This document shows, in pieces, positions 37,647-47,146 of a stretch of DNA of 64,000 nt. This DNA comes from Burkholderiales bacterium. Its GTDB lineage: Bacteria; Pseudomonadota; Gammaproteobacteria; Burkholderiales; SG8-41. Made by a program: the position numbers and the translations under genes. The stretch covers positions 1 through 64,000 of the forward strand of contig JADZGE010000064.1 of the NCBI GenBank assembly GCA_020854035.1. Direction: 5' to 3'. A model generated the notes under the pieces. It made no database searches. It worked only from the letters and a program-made list of their open reading frames with translations, and was not told the origin of the DNA. How positions within the stretch are numbered: the stretch's first letter is position 1; each line of letters begins with the position of its first letter.

Positions 37647-39245
37647 ATGAGTGGTACCGTAAAGTTGATCGACACCGCCGCGCTCAAGGCGGCGCTTCAC
37701 GACGGCGGTGAAATCGCGCTCCTCGATGCGCGCGAGGAGGTGCCGTTCGATGCGCGGCACCTCCTGATGGCGGCCTGCGTGCCGGTCTCGCGCCTCGAAC
37801 TGGTGGTCAATGCCTGCGTGCCGCGGCAGAGCGCGCGCGTCGTCTGGTGCGACGACGGCGAGGGGCTCGCGGGTTGCGCCGCGTCGCGAATGGCTGCGCT
37901 CGGCTACACGGACGTATCCGTGCTGGAAGGGGGCGTGAAGGCGTGGGAGGCGGCCGGATACCCCGTCTACAGCGGCGTCCACGTGCCGAGCAAGGCGTTC
38001 GCCGAGGTGGTCGAACACGAGGCCGGCACGCCCTGGATCACCGCGGAGGAGCTGAAGCGGCTCATCGATTCGAGGGCGGACATCGCGCTTTTCGACAGCC
38101 GCTCGTTCGAGGAATACCACGAAAACAGCATCCCGACCGCGGTGAGCGTCCCCGGTGCCGAGCTCGTCTACCGCTTCGCCGATCTCGTGCCCTCGCGGTC
38201 GACGACGGTGATCGTGAACTGCGGCGGGCGCACGAGGAGCATCATCGGCGCGCAATCGCTCATCAACGCCGGCGTGCCGAACAGGGTGGTCTCGCTGAGA
38301 AACGGCACGCAGGACTGGCACCTCGCGGGCTTCCCCGTGCTGAAGGGCTCGACCGCCCGCCCGCCGGCCGTGTCCGCCGCCGGGCACGCGGCGGCGCGGG
38401 CGAGGGCGGAGCGCGTCGCCGAACGGTTCGGGATCGCGCGGATCGATGCCGCGACGCGCGCCCGCTGGCGGACGGAGTCGGCGCGCCGCACGCTCTACGT
38501 GTTCGACGTGCGCGCGCCCGAGGAGTACGTCGCGGGGCACATTCCCGGCATGAAGAACGTGGCGGGCGGCCAGCTCGTGCAGGAGACCGACCGGCACGCG
38601 GCGACATGGGGTGCGCGCGTCGTGCTGGTGGACGACGACGGCGTGCGTGCGGTCATGACCGCGCACTGGATGAAGCAGATGGGATGGGCCGCCGCGGCGA
38701 TGACGGTGGACATGAGGGCGGCGGGGACGGAAAGGGGCGCGTGGGTGCCCCGCGCGCTGGGGTACGGCGCGCTGGCGGTCGCGAGCCTCGATGCGGCTGC
38801 GCTCGCAAAGCGCATCGATGCCGGGGCCGTCAGCGTCGTGGACGTCGACTGGAGCCGGGCCTATCGCGACGCGCACAGTCCCGGCGCGTGGTTCGCCCTG
38901 CGCTCGCGCCTGAACGAGGTGCGCGGGAAGCTGCCCGCGGCGGAAACCGTGGTGTTCACGTCCGCGGATGGGGTCCTCGCGCGCTACGCGGCGGCCGACT
39001 GGAGGGACATGTCGTCCATTCCGGCGCTGGCGCTCGAGGGCGGGACGGCGGCGTGGCGCGCGGCGGGATTCCCGCTTGAGACCGGTGCGACCCGCATGGC
39101 CGGTTCGCCGGATGACATCCGGCTCCGCGCGCGCGAGCAAACGGCGGGCGTGGAAGAGGCGATGCGTGCCTATCTCGCGTGGGAGCTCGATCTCGCCGCG
39201 CGAATGGCGGCGGACGGCGACCAGCGCTTCCGGGTGCAACGATAG
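37647..39245 (+). CDS. Four-domain rhodanese (sulfurtransferase-like) protein
   Basis: A 532-residue protein composed of four rhodanese-like domains (about 1-105, 130-245, 285-370 and 385-490). Domain 1 has Cys68 (VVWCDDGEG) and domain 2 has the canonical active loop NCGGRTRS with Cys192. Domains 3 and 4 have Asp/Ser in the position of the Cys (VLVDDDGVRA, VFTSADGVLA) and look inactive. It may transfer sulfur from thiosulfate or a persulfide, with domains 3 and 4 structural. GGAGG precedes the ATG. It follows the CitE-like genes; the link is unexplained. Confidence 0.88.
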   Translation: MSGTVKLIDTAALKAALHDGGEIALLDAREEVPFDARHLLMAACVPVSRLELVVNACVPRQSARVVWCDDGEGLAGCAASRMAALGYTDVSVLEGGVKAWEAAGYPVYSGVHVPSKAFAEVVEHEAGTPWITAEELKRLIDSRADIALFDSRSFEEYHENSIPTAVSVPGAELVYRFADLVPSRSTTVIVNCGGRTRSIIGAQSLINAGVPNRVVSLRNGTQDWHLAGFPVLKGSTARPPAVSAAGHAAARARAERVAERFGIARIDAATRARWRTESARRTLYVFDVRAPEEYVAGHIPGMKNVAGGQLVQETDRHAATWGARVVLVDDDGVRAVMTAHWMKQMGWAAAAMTVDMRAAGTERGAWVPRALGYGALAVASLDAAALAKRIDAGAVSVVDVDWSRAYRDAHSPGAWFALRSRLNEVRGKLPAAETVVFTSADGVLARYAAADWRDMSSIPALALEGGTAAWRAAGFPLETGATRMAGSPDDIRLRAREQTAGVEEAMRAYLAWELDLAARMAADGDQRFRVQR

Positions 39246-39293
39246 GGACGCACGCTTTCCCGCGACCGGCGCGAACGGGGCGCGCCCCGGCTT

Positions 39294-40484
39294 TCACGTC
39301 ATCGCGCCGAACATGGCGTTGGCGACCTTGAGGAAGAGGGTCCGGTTCACGCCGTCCGAGTGCAGGAACGCGGCGGCGTCGCGCACGAGCTTCTCCACGC
39401 CGGCCTCCTTCATGTAGCCGTGCCCGCCGTGGATCTCCAGGGTCCACGTCGCGATCTTCCACGCGCTTTGCGCGGCCATTGCCTTCGGCAGCGCGCCGAG
39501 CGTGCCGTCCCATCCCGTTTCCTGGTGGTCGGCGAGCCAGCACGCGCGGTGGACGTAGGCGCGCGAGGCATCGATCAGCATGCGCATTTCCGCGAGCTGG
39601 GCGCGGATGCCGTCGTGCTCGATCAGGCGCCTGCCGCCCTGCACTCGCGTGCTCGCCCAGTCGATCGCCTTGCGGTGGAGCGCGACGGCGACGCCCAGCA
39701 CCGTCGCGCCGGCATAGGCGTTCGACTGCGGCGAGAAGCGCGCGAACACCTGCGAACCCTTGTCGACCGCGCCGACCACGTTGGCGTCCGGGACGAAGCA
39801 GTCCTGGAAGACGAGCTCCGCATTGTTGGCTAGCCGCTCGCCCATCTTGTCGTGGACCCGGCCGATGGTGAACCCCGGCCGGCCGCGCTCGAGGAGAAAG
39901 CACGTCGAGCCGTTCGCCATGGTCTTCCCGCGGTCCGTCTGCACCATCAGGAGGTAGTGGCTCGCGCGATTGCCGTTGGAGATGAAGTGCTTCATGCCGT
40001 TCACGACCCAGCCGCCGGGCGCGCGCGACGCGCTGGTGCGAAACGGCACCGGCTGGTTCGTGTGCTTGTCCGAGCCGTTGCCCGGCTCCGTCATGCCGAT
40101 CGCCAGGAGCCCGCGCGGGTCCTTCGCGAAGGCCGGCAGCACCCGCGCGCGCTGCTCGTCGTTGAAGGCCGCCTGCATGAGCTGCGCGATCTTGAAAGTC
40201 TGCGCCAGCACGACCGCGAGGCCCATGTCGCCGGTGGCGAGCTCCTCGACCACCATGGCGGTGGTGAGCGAATCGAGACCGAGCCCGCCCCATTTTTCCT
40301 CCAGGGTCATGGTGCGCAGCCCGAGCTCGTGCGCCTTCTCGATGAGTTCCCAGGAGAAGCAGTCCTCGGGATTCGGTCGCGCGTCGAGCGCGGCCGAGCG
40401 CGGCCTGACTTCGTGCTCGACGAAGCGGCGCACCGTCTCGAGGATCGCCTGCCGCTCCGTGGTCGCTTCGTGGATTTCCGTCAT
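39294..40484 (-). CDS. Acyl-CoA dehydrogenase-family protein
   Basis: A 396-residue FAD enzyme that would make an alpha,beta-double bond in an acyl-CoA. The N-terminal helices are followed by GMTEPGNGSDKHTNQ (FAD/substrate region), and the C-terminal domain carries IHGGHGYMKEAGVEKLVRD, typical of the family. The ATG at 40484 gives the standard N-terminus. It is convergent with the rhodanese gene and upstream of an unknown gene and an acyl-CoA synthetase on the same strand, forming a possible CoA-ester degradation unit. Confidence 0.93.
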   Translation of the reverse strand: MTEIHEATTERQAILETVRRFVEHEVRPRSAALDARPNPEDCFSWELIEKAHELGLRTMTLEEKWGGLGLDSLTTAMVVEELATGDMGLAVVLAQTFKIAQLMQAAFNDEQRARVLPAFAKDPRGLLAIGMTEPGNGSDKHTNQPVPFRTSASRAPGGWVVNGMKHFISNGNRASHYLLMVQTDRGKTMANGSTCFLLERGRPGFTIGRVHDKMGERLANNAELVFQDCFVPDANVVGAVDKGSQVFARFSPQSNAYAGATVLGVAVALHRKAIDWASTRVQGGRRLIEHDGIRAQLAEMRMLIDASRAYVHRACWLADHQETGWDGTLGALPKAMAAQSAWKIATWTLEIHGGHGYMKEAGVEKLVRDAAAFLHSDGVNRTLFLKVANAMFGAMT

Positions 40485-40524
40485 GGTGTATGTGCCCGTG
40501 CCGGCGGGGTGCGCGTCCCGGTTC

Positions 40525-41175
40525 TCAGGCGACGCGCTCGATGTGGCGGAACTTGCGCTCCCGGTTCAGACGGTAGAACCTCCGCAGCTCGGCGATCGCG
40601 TCGCGGTGCGCGGCGGATCCGTCCGCGCGCAGCGTGCGGGCGAGGCGCCGGCAGAACCGCGCCGCGTACGAATTCGCCCGCCGGTAGAGCGCCGTGCGCT
40701 CGCCCGCGAGGTGGGCGTCGACGCGCGTGCGCTCGAAGAGCACGTGGTGGAGCTCCACCGGAAAGCGATTCGGGTTCTGTTCGTTGAGCAGCCAGAGGCT
40801 TCCCACGTACTTGTCGATCTCGGCCTGAAGTTCCAGTTCGAGCAGCGTGGTCGATCGGCGGTGCCCCGCGCTCCACACGAGATGCAGGAAGTGGCTCACG
40901 CCCTCCAGCGCGGTCCAGTAGTCGGCGATGTTGCCCTCGTGCAGCGCCTCGAAGGGGTTCGCCGCCGAGAGCCGCGCCAGCACGCCGGATTCCAGGTACA
41001 CGCTCACCCAGAGCGTGTCCTCGTCCTCGGACACGAGGACCTGTTCGTCGGTACCCGTCGCGCGCAGCGCGGGCGGCACGCGGCTGCGGTCGGTGAGGAG
41101 GTACTCCGCAACGTCGTGTTCGAGGGGGACGTCGTAGATCCCGGCGAGCAGGTTCTGCAGCGCGGTGAGCACCAT
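40525..41175 (-). CDS. Conserved-looking protein of unknown function
   Basis: A 216-residue soluble protein that I do not recognise. It is acidic and helix-rich at the N-terminus and very basic at the C-terminus (RRFYRLNRERKFRHIERV), with a conserved-looking DTLWVSVYLESGVLARL segment and a His/Trp-rich middle. The codon bias agrees with coding. It lies between the acyl-CoA dehydrogenase and the acyl-CoA synthetase with short gaps, so it may belong to their transcription unit. Confidence 0.6.
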   Translation of the reverse strand: MVLTALQNLLAGIYDVPLEHDVAEYLLTDRSRVPPALRATGTDEQVLVSEDEDTLWVSVYLESGVLARLSAANPFEALHEGNIADYWTALEGVSHFLHLVWSAGHRRSTTLLELELQAEIDKYVGSLWLLNEQNPNRFPVELHHVLFERTRVDAHLAGERTALYRRANSYAARFCRRLARTLRADGSAAHRDAIAELRRFYRLNRERKFRHIERVA

Positions 41176-41265
41176 GCGGGCCTCTACCCGGCTTTGTACA
41201 CGGTGTCATTACACCAGATTCCGCCGCCCTTGTTCGGGAAATCCGTCACGAACGAGGGGCATCCG

Positions 41266-43425
41266 TCACCGCGGCAGCGCCAGCACGGCGAGCGCGTCGA
41301 CCGCCTTCACGCCCTGCCCGGCGGGGAGCACCACCAGGGGATTCACGTCCAGTTCCGCCAGCGTTCCCGCCGCGTGTACGGCGAGGTACGAGGCGCGCTC
41401 GAGCGCGTCCGCGAGCGCGTCGATATCGGCGGGTGGCTCGCCGCGGAACCCGCGCAGGAGCTTCGCGCCCCGCACTTCGGCGATCATCTCCAGCGCCCCG
41501 GAGCGCGTCACGGGACAGCGCCGCAGCGCGACGTCGTTGTACACCTCGACCATGACGCCGCCGGTCCCGAAGAGGAGCATGGGTCCCACCTGCGGGTCGT
41601 ACTGGATGCCGACGATCGTCTCGACGCCGCCCGCCACCATTTCCTGCACCAGCACGCCCTCGATGCGGGCGTCCGCCCGGTACGCGCGCGCGTTCGCCAT
41701 CACCTCGTCGCAGGCGGCCGCCACCTCTGGCGCGGACTTCAGGCCGAGCCGCACGGCCCGCGCCTCCGTCTTGTGGAGGATGTCGGGGGAATCGATCTTC
41801 AGCGCCACGGGGTAGCCGAGCTTCGCGGCGGCCTCGACGGCCGCCGGCGCGGTAGCGGCCGCGATCTCCCGCGTTACCGGCACGCCCCACGCGGCGAGCA
41901 AACGCTTCGCCTCCGCCTCGGATAGCACCGTTCGACCCGCGCCGCGCGCGCTTTCGAGTCGCCGTTCCTGCTCCGCCGTCGGCTCGGGCAGGGCGGGCGC
42001 GCCCGCGGCAAGCCAGCGCTCGCGCCACGCGTGGTAGTCGAAGAGGCTCTTCAATCCGGTCGCGAGCTTCTCCGGCGAATAGAAGATGGGGATGCCCGAA
42101 GCCTTCAGCCGCGGCAGCGTCTTCGTGTCGCCGCGGCTCGTCGTCCAGAAGAAGGCGATCCCCTTCTCCGAGCGGTCGCGCAGCCGGACGACCTGCTCGA
42201 CCTGGTCGCCGGTGCCCGCGCTGGCGACGACCAGTGTGCCGACCGCGGGCTCCTCGATCATGCAGTCCATGATCGCCGGGAAGGAATCGCTGTGGGCGAA
42301 ACCCGTCACGTCCGCGGGATTGGCCGCCCAGCCGAAATCCCCGAGGATCGCCTTGATACCGCCGCGGGCGTGCTCCGAGAGCGGGGGAAGGGTGAGGCCC
42401 GCCTGCCCGAGCAGGTCGGCCGTGAGCGAGCTGATGCCCCCGGAGTGCGAGACGACCGCGATGCCGGGGCGCGCGGGCCTGCGGTGGCTCGCGAGCAGGT
42501 GCGAGACCTCCAGCAGATCCTCGTAGCCCTGCACCCGGATGATCCCGTACTGGCGGAAGAGCGCGTCGTGGTTCGCGTCGACGCCCGTCAGCGCCGCGGT
42601 GTGCGAGCGCGCCGCCTGCGCGCCGCACTCGGAGCGGCCGATCTTGATGAGGACGATGGGCTTGCCGCGCTCGGCGGCGAGTTCGGCCACGGCGACGAGC
42701 TTCGTCACGTCCTTGAAGCCCTCGACGAAGCCGGCGATGACGCGCGTGCCGGGATCGTCCACGAGGTAGCGCGCGAAATCGGTGAAGTCGAGGTCGACCT
42801 CGTTGCCCGTGGAGACGATGCAAGAGAGGCCGATGCCGCTGTCCACGGCGCGAAGGAGGAAAGGTCCGAACGCCGTCGCCCCGCTCTGGCAGACCAGACC
42901 GACGTGGCCGGTCAGCCCCCCGAGCGTGCGCGAGGAGGCGGTGGGCCAGATGTCGTCGCGGACGTTCGCGATGCCGAGGCAGTTGGGGCCGGTGAAATGG
43001 AGACCCGACTCGCGCGCGAACTCCGCCAGCCGCGACTGCATTTCGTTCCCGGCGTCGTTGCCGCGCTCCGCGAACCCGGCCGAGATGATGACCGCGGCGC
43101 CCGCGCCCTTGCGCCGGCATTCCTCGAGCACGGGCAGCACCTGCCGGTGCGGGACGACGACCCCGACGAGGTCGGGCGCTTCGGGCAGCGCTGCGACGCT
43201 CGCCCACGCCTTCATTCCCATGATCTCGGGATAGTTGGGATTGACGGGATACACGCGCACGCGGTCCTTCGCTCTCAGCACCGCGCCGAGCAGCCGCCCC
43301 CCGTAGCCGCCCCTGGGCGTTGCGCCGACGACCGCGATCGAGCGCGGCTTCAACATCCGGTCGATGGCCGCGAGCCTGCTCCGGGGCCAGTACGCCGCGG
43401 CGCGCTCGTTCCGATCGCTCGACAC
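41266..43425 (-). CDS. Acetate--CoA ligase family protein (ADP-forming), single chain
   Basis: A 719-residue acyl-CoA synthetase of the NDP-forming type, which activates an acid with ATP and CoA through a phosphohistidine. The CoA-binding domain (about residues 20-150, RSIAVVGATPRGGYGG) is followed by a succinyl-CoA-ligase-like flavodoxin domain with SHTAALTGV, and a C-terminal ATP-grasp (about 500-719; ALKIDSPDILHKTEARAV, ELDVNPLVV). Start set at the GTG 43425, 11 bases after the CMD gene stop; the ATG at 43356 is an alternative. It probably activates the acid degraded by the neighbouring enzymes. Confidence 0.92.
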   Translation of the reverse strand: MSSDRNERAAAYWPRSRLAAIDRMLKPRSIAVVGATPRGGYGGRLLGAVLRAKDRVRVYPVNPNYPEIMGMKAWASVAALPEAPDLVGVVVPHRQVLPVLEECRRKGAGAAVIISAGFAERGNDAGNEMQSRLAEFARESGLHFTGPNCLGIANVRDDIWPTASSRTLGGLTGHVGLVCQSGATAFGPFLLRAVDSGIGLSCIVSTGNEVDLDFTDFARYLVDDPGTRVIAGFVEGFKDVTKLVAVAELAAERGKPIVLIKIGRSECGAQAARSHTAALTGVDANHDALFRQYGIIRVQGYEDLLEVSHLLASHRRPARPGIAVVSHSGGISSLTADLLGQAGLTLPPLSEHARGGIKAILGDFGWAANPADVTGFAHSDSFPAIMDCMIEEPAVGTLVVASAGTGDQVEQVVRLRDRSEKGIAFFWTTSRGDTKTLPRLKASGIPIFYSPEKLATGLKSLFDYHAWRERWLAAGAPALPEPTAEQERRLESARGAGRTVLSEAEAKRLLAAWGVPVTREIAAATAPAAVEAAAKLGYPVALKIDSPDILHKTEARAVRLGLKSAPEVAAACDEVMANARAYRADARIEGVLVQEMVAGGVETIVGIQYDPQVGPMLLFGTGGVMVEVYNDVALRRCPVTRSGALEMIAEVRGAKLLRGFRGEPPADIDALADALERASYLAVHAAGTLAELDVNPLVVLPAGQGVKAVDALAVLALPR

Positions 43426-43436
43426 GCCCGGGCCCG

Positions 43437-44651
43437 CTACAGCAGCAGTTGCGAGGGATCGCCCTCGGACCGCACATCGAAGGCGTTGAGCAGCATGGCC
43501 TGCATCGCGAAGTAACCCACGGTCGTCGCGATCTGCACCGTGGCCGGGATACCGAAGCGGTCGATCACCGCGCGGTACGCCTCGTCGCTCACGTGATGGT
43601 TCCCCCGCAGCAACTGCAGGCAGAAGTCGGCGATCGCGCCCTGCCCGGCCGTGAGCCCCGGCAGGTTCTCGCGCCGGCCCGCCGCCTCGATCAGCGCGCC
43701 GGAGAAACCGGCGTGCCGTGCCGCCGCGCGCGCGAGGGCCCACTCGTAGTCGCAGTCGAATTCGGCGGCCGCCAGGAGCCACGACAGCGCGCGAGCCGGG
43801 GCGGGAATCGCCGAGCCGTAGACGAGCGGCTCCCCGACCGCCGCCACGCGTTCCGCGAGGTCGGGACTGTGCAACAGCACCGAGTACGGGCCGGCGACGC
43901 GGCCGCGGGTGCGCACGACGCGGTCGAAGAAGTGATGATCGGCCGGCGCGAGCTCCTCGATGCGGGTGACGGGCGGTATGCGCGGCGTGGCGCGCGGCGC
44001 AAGCCCGGCGAAAAAGGGAGCGCGCGGAGCACCCACCGGCGTGCAACCCGGATGCGGCGGGATCGGCAGCCGCGCGAAGGGCCTGCGGCCGGCGAGCTGT
44101 TCCGGCGTCATCTCGATCTCGCAGGCGTTCAGCGGAAACGCGATCAGCGCAAAGTAGCCGAGACTCGCGACCACTTCGACGAGGCCACGCGCGCCGAAGT
44201 GCCCAAGCGCCGCGGCGAACGTTCGCTCGTCCAGCCGGTGGCTGCCGGTAGCGAGTTGCGTGCAGATGCCGAGCACCAGCGCGTCCTCCGCCGGAAGCTC
44301 CCCGAGCGGCCTGCCTTCGCGCACCGCGTCCACCACGGGCTGGGGCACGCCGGCGTCGAGCGCCCAGTTCACCCACGCGCACCACTCGTACTCGCCGTCG
44401 AGCACGCGCGCGCCGAGCGCGGCGATGAAGCCGCGCAACCGGATCGGCACGATCGATTCGTCGGCCTGCCCGCGTGCGTGAAAGTAGTGGCCGAGGTGCG
44501 CGACCCGCGCGGCGAGATCGGGACTGCTGTTCAAGAGCGTGATGAACGGGCCCGAGATGGGGTGGCGGCGGATCGCCTTCACCGCGTCGTGAAAGCGCCG
44601 CTCGTTTCCCGGCAACGCGGCCCGCTCGATCATGTGCACCCGGTTCGCCAC
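43437..44651 (-). CDS. Double carboxymuconolactone decarboxylase-like protein
   Basis: A 404-residue protein with two tandem CMD-type domains (about 10-185 and 215-395). Each has the same order: SPDLAxRVAxxG, then an E-x-EW helix (YEWCAWVNWALDAG; YEWALARAAARHAG), and a GYFAL or GYFAM final helix. Both halves resemble the single-domain protein at 19637-20248, so it arose by duplication and fusion. No CxxC pair is seen, so a peroxidase role is unlikely. GTG 44651 start; the ATG at 44633 is possible. It precedes the acyl-CoA synthetase and is likely co-transcribed. Confidence 0.85.
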   Translation of the reverse strand: MANRVHMIERAALPGNERRFHDAVKAIRRHPISGPFITLLNSSPDLAARVAHLGHYFHARGQADESIVPIRLRGFIAALGARVLDGEYEWCAWVNWALDAGVPQPVVDAVREGRPLGELPAEDALVLGICTQLATGSHRLDERTFAAALGHFGARGLVEVVASLGYFALIAFPLNACEIEMTPEQLAGRRPFARLPIPPHPGCTPVGAPRAPFFAGLAPRATPRIPPVTRIEELAPADHHFFDRVVRTRGRVAGPYSVLLHSPDLAERVAAVGEPLVYGSAIPAPARALSWLLAAAEFDCDYEWALARAAARHAGFSGALIEAAGRRENLPGLTAGQGAIADFCLQLLRGNHHVSDEAYRAVIDRFGIPATVQIATTVGYFAMQAMLLNAFDVRSEGDPSQLLL

Positions 44652-44890
44652 GATATGGTCCCCGCTCGAGTGGAAAACTTCATTCTATCCCGGTCGCGTG
44701 GCGGCCCTTGCGCGCGCGCCTCATGGCTCGCCGTGCGTCCGGCGTGCGGCGAATGCCGGCGGATCGCCGGTCTCGCGTCATGCTACGATGCCTCGCGCAA
44801 GTTTCCCGCTTTCGGCGGGATGACCGCGCTCCCGTGTCGCGACCGCGAGGGTGGGCGCGGCCCCGCGCTGACGCGACAGGGAATCCGGAC

Positions 44891-46114
44891 ATGTCGAAGC
44901 TGCCGCTCCTCTTTGCCCCGATCACGCTGCGATCGGTCGCCGCCCGCAATCGCATCGTCGTCGCGCCGATGTGCCAGTACGTGTCGGTGGACGGCAGCCC
45001 GACCGACTGGCAGCTCGTGCATCTCGGAAGGTTCGCCGTCGGCGGCGCGGGGATCGTTTTCGGCGAGGAGACGGCGGTCGAGGCGCGCGGTCGCAAGACC
45101 TGGCATTGCGCGGGTATTTTCGACGACCGGCACAGCCGCGATTACCGCCGGATCACCGACTTCATCCGCTCGGCCGGCGCGCTGCCCGCCATTCAGCTCG
45201 GCCATTGCGGGCGGCGGGCGAGCACCCATGGCGCGATGCGGGACTTTGCGCCGCTCACCGAAGCTGACGCGCGCCGGGGACGCCCGCCGTGGCGGGGGAT
45301 ATCGGCGAGCGCGATACCCGCCAGGCCGGGCGCGCATGTCCCGCTGGAGATGGATCGCGACGACATCCGGGAGAATCTCGCCGCCTGGCGCGAGGCGGCG
45401 CGGCGCAGCGTCGACGCCGGCTACGATGTGCTCGAGATCCACGGCGCGCACGGTTATCTTATCGCCCAGTTCCTCTCGCCCCTGTCCAACCGCCGCACCG
45501 ACGGCTACGGCGGCGACTTGAACGGCCGGATGCGATTCGCCCTGGAAGTCGTGGACGCCGTGCGGGGTGCCTGGCCGGCGGACCGGCCTCTCTTCTTTCG
45601 CGTCTCCGCGGTGGACGGTGCGGGTGGCGAGTGGGGCATGCGGGATACGGTCGCGCTGGCGGGTGCGCTGAAGGAGCACGGCGTGGACGTGGTCGATTGC
45701 TCGTCCGGCGGGATCACGGGTTCGTCCGGCCTGCTCCCGGTCCCGCGGGTCCCGGGGTTCCAGGTGGGCTACGCGAGCGAGGTGAGGCGCCGTTGCGCCA
45801 TGGCGACGATGGCCGGGGGGCTGATCACGCACGCGCGACAGGCGGAACGCGTCCTGCGGGAAGGCCATGCCGATCTCATCGCACTCGCGCGCGAACTCAT
45901 GTACAACCCGAACTGGCCCGTTCAGGCGGCGCAGGAATTCGACTGCGCCGATCCGTTCGGTCTCTTGCCGGATTCAGAAGCGTTTCGCCTGAGGCGGCGG
46001 GAGGCGCAGGCCCGTGACTGCCCGCCGGGGAGCGAGGTGCGGATTCCGTGGGGGCCCGAGAAGGATGTGCCGTACTCGTGGGCGAGGGGTTTCGCGGACC
46101 CGCCCGCGGGCTGA
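44891..46114 (+). CDS. NADH:flavin oxidoreductase, Old Yellow Enzyme (YqjM-like)
   Basis: A 407-residue FMN TIM-barrel enzyme that reduces activated C=C bonds with NAD(P)H. LFAPITLRSVAARNRIVVAPM opens the barrel, HGAHGYLIAQFLSPLSNRRTD is the classical OYE motif, and GHCGRRAS and the C-terminal REL segment are family-typical. The start at 44891 was set on family length; the frame upstream of it is GC-rich but non-conserved. Convergent with the racemase-like gene. Confidence 0.92.
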   Translation: MSKLPLLFAPITLRSVAARNRIVVAPMCQYVSVDGSPTDWQLVHLGRFAVGGAGIVFGEETAVEARGRKTWHCAGIFDDRHSRDYRRITDFIRSAGALPAIQLGHCGRRASTHGAMRDFAPLTEADARRGRPPWRGISASAIPARPGAHVPLEMDRDDIRENLAAWREAARRSVDAGYDVLEIHGAHGYLIAQFLSPLSNRRTDGYGGDLNGRMRFALEVVDAVRGAWPADRPLFFRVSAVDGAGGEWGMRDTVALAGALKEHGVDVVDCSSGGITGSSGLLPVPRVPGFQVGYASEVRRRCAMATMAGGLITHARQAERVLREGHADLIALARELMYNPNWPVQAAQEFDCADPFGLLPDSEAFRLRRREAQARDCPPGSEVRIPWGPEKDVPYSWARGFADPPAG

Positions 46115-46117
46115 GGT

Positions 46118-46864
46118 TCAGCTGGCGAGCACCATCCCCCAGCGCGGGTCGGGGCGGACCTTGACGCGATCCCCGCCCGCCGCGACGAGCGCCGCGCGGG
46201 TCGTGGACAGGATGTTCAAGAGCACGGGCTTGCGAAACTCCGCCTCCAGCACCGGCACCGCGTGCATGGCGTGCCACAGGCCGCCCGGCATGAGGAGCGC
46301 CTGCGCCGCGGGCGCCGCGCGCAGCACTTCCGCACCCAGCTTGAGCGCGAGTTCGTGATCCTCGGCCGCGCGAAAGGATTTCGAGACTTCGAAGGTCATG
46401 GCGTGCGAGCGCGTGGCGATGACCTCGATACCGGCTTCGGCGAGGTAGCGCTTGACGGCGGTATTGGTCGATTCCGGCCAGCGCGTGGCGAGCGCGATCC
46501 GGGTCGCGCCGAAGTGCCGGAGGGCGGCGATGTGCGCCTCGAAATCCGTGTCGCACTCGATCCCGGCGCGCGCGCGTGCTTCCGCGAGAATCTCCACCAT
46601 GCGCCGGCGGCCCAGCACCGAGGCGACCGGCACGCCCGAGAGCGCGATGCGATCGACCTGCTTCTTCGCGAGCGTGTCCACGCAGCGCCAGAATGCCGGC
46701 AGCTCGCGCTCCACCGCCTCGAGGCTGTGTCCCGCGAGGTCGAAGCCCGTGGTTACCAGCATCATGCCCTCGGGGGCGACGCGGTAGAACTGATAGGCGT
46801 CCATGTCGGTGTAGATGTGGGGAATGATGTAGCCAAGCTGGTGCCACGGGTTGACGATGGCCAT
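46118..46864 (-). CDS. Asp/Glu racemase-superfamily protein lacking both catalytic Cys
   Basis: A 248-residue protein of the maleate isomerase/arylmalonate decarboxylase type (Asp/Glu racemase fold). The motif that normally holds the second catalytic Cys, S-C-G-G-L-L, reads MPGGLW here, so Cys is replaced by Pro. The first motif region, IALSGVPVASVLG, also lacks Cys. It keeps the fold hallmarks RIALATRWPESTNTAVKRYL. Its activity is therefore unclear. The start at 46864 (MAIVNPWHQ) was chosen by family fit. It is convergent with the OYE gene. Confidence 0.75.
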   Translation of the reverse strand: MAIVNPWHQLGYIIPHIYTDMDAYQFYRVAPEGMMLVTTGFDLAGHSLEAVERELPAFWRCVDTLAKKQVDRIALSGVPVASVLGRRRMVEILAEARARAGIECDTDFEAHIAALRHFGATRIALATRWPESTNTAVKRYLAEAGIEVIATRSHAMTFEVSKSFRAAEDHELALKLGAEVLRAAPAAQALLMPGGLWHAMHAVPVLEAEFRKPVLLNILSTTRAALVAAGGDRVKVRPDPRWGMVLAS

Positions 46865-47146
46865 GGGGGAGCGCTCTTCCTGCAACGGAAAAGCCGGAAG
46901 TATCGGGCGCCGGGGGGCGGGTGTCGAGGGGCGCGGGGCCGGGAATCCGGCGTGATCCGGCCCCGGGACGAGCGCCGGAGGCCCCGGGCGCAGTCTCGGG
47001 CGCGCGACCGGGGTACCGGCAGGAGGGTGCCGATCCCGTCCGCCGGCCCCCCGCACATGACGTTCGACTCCGGGCCCGGCCTTTGCTATTGTTTGCGAAG
47101 CGGTCGAGGTCAACCCGTCCCCCATCATTCCGTCCGGAGCGTCCCA

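Noticed and set aside
41266..44385. 1039-residue extension of the acyl-CoA synthetase
   Set aside because: The extra N-terminal part is antisense-like or out-of-frame reading of the double CMD gene; start moved to 43425.
46262..47146. N-terminal extension of the RRM protein
   Set aside because: Upstream frame has no conservation; antisense to the racemase-like gene. GTG at 47147 with ribosome site is better.
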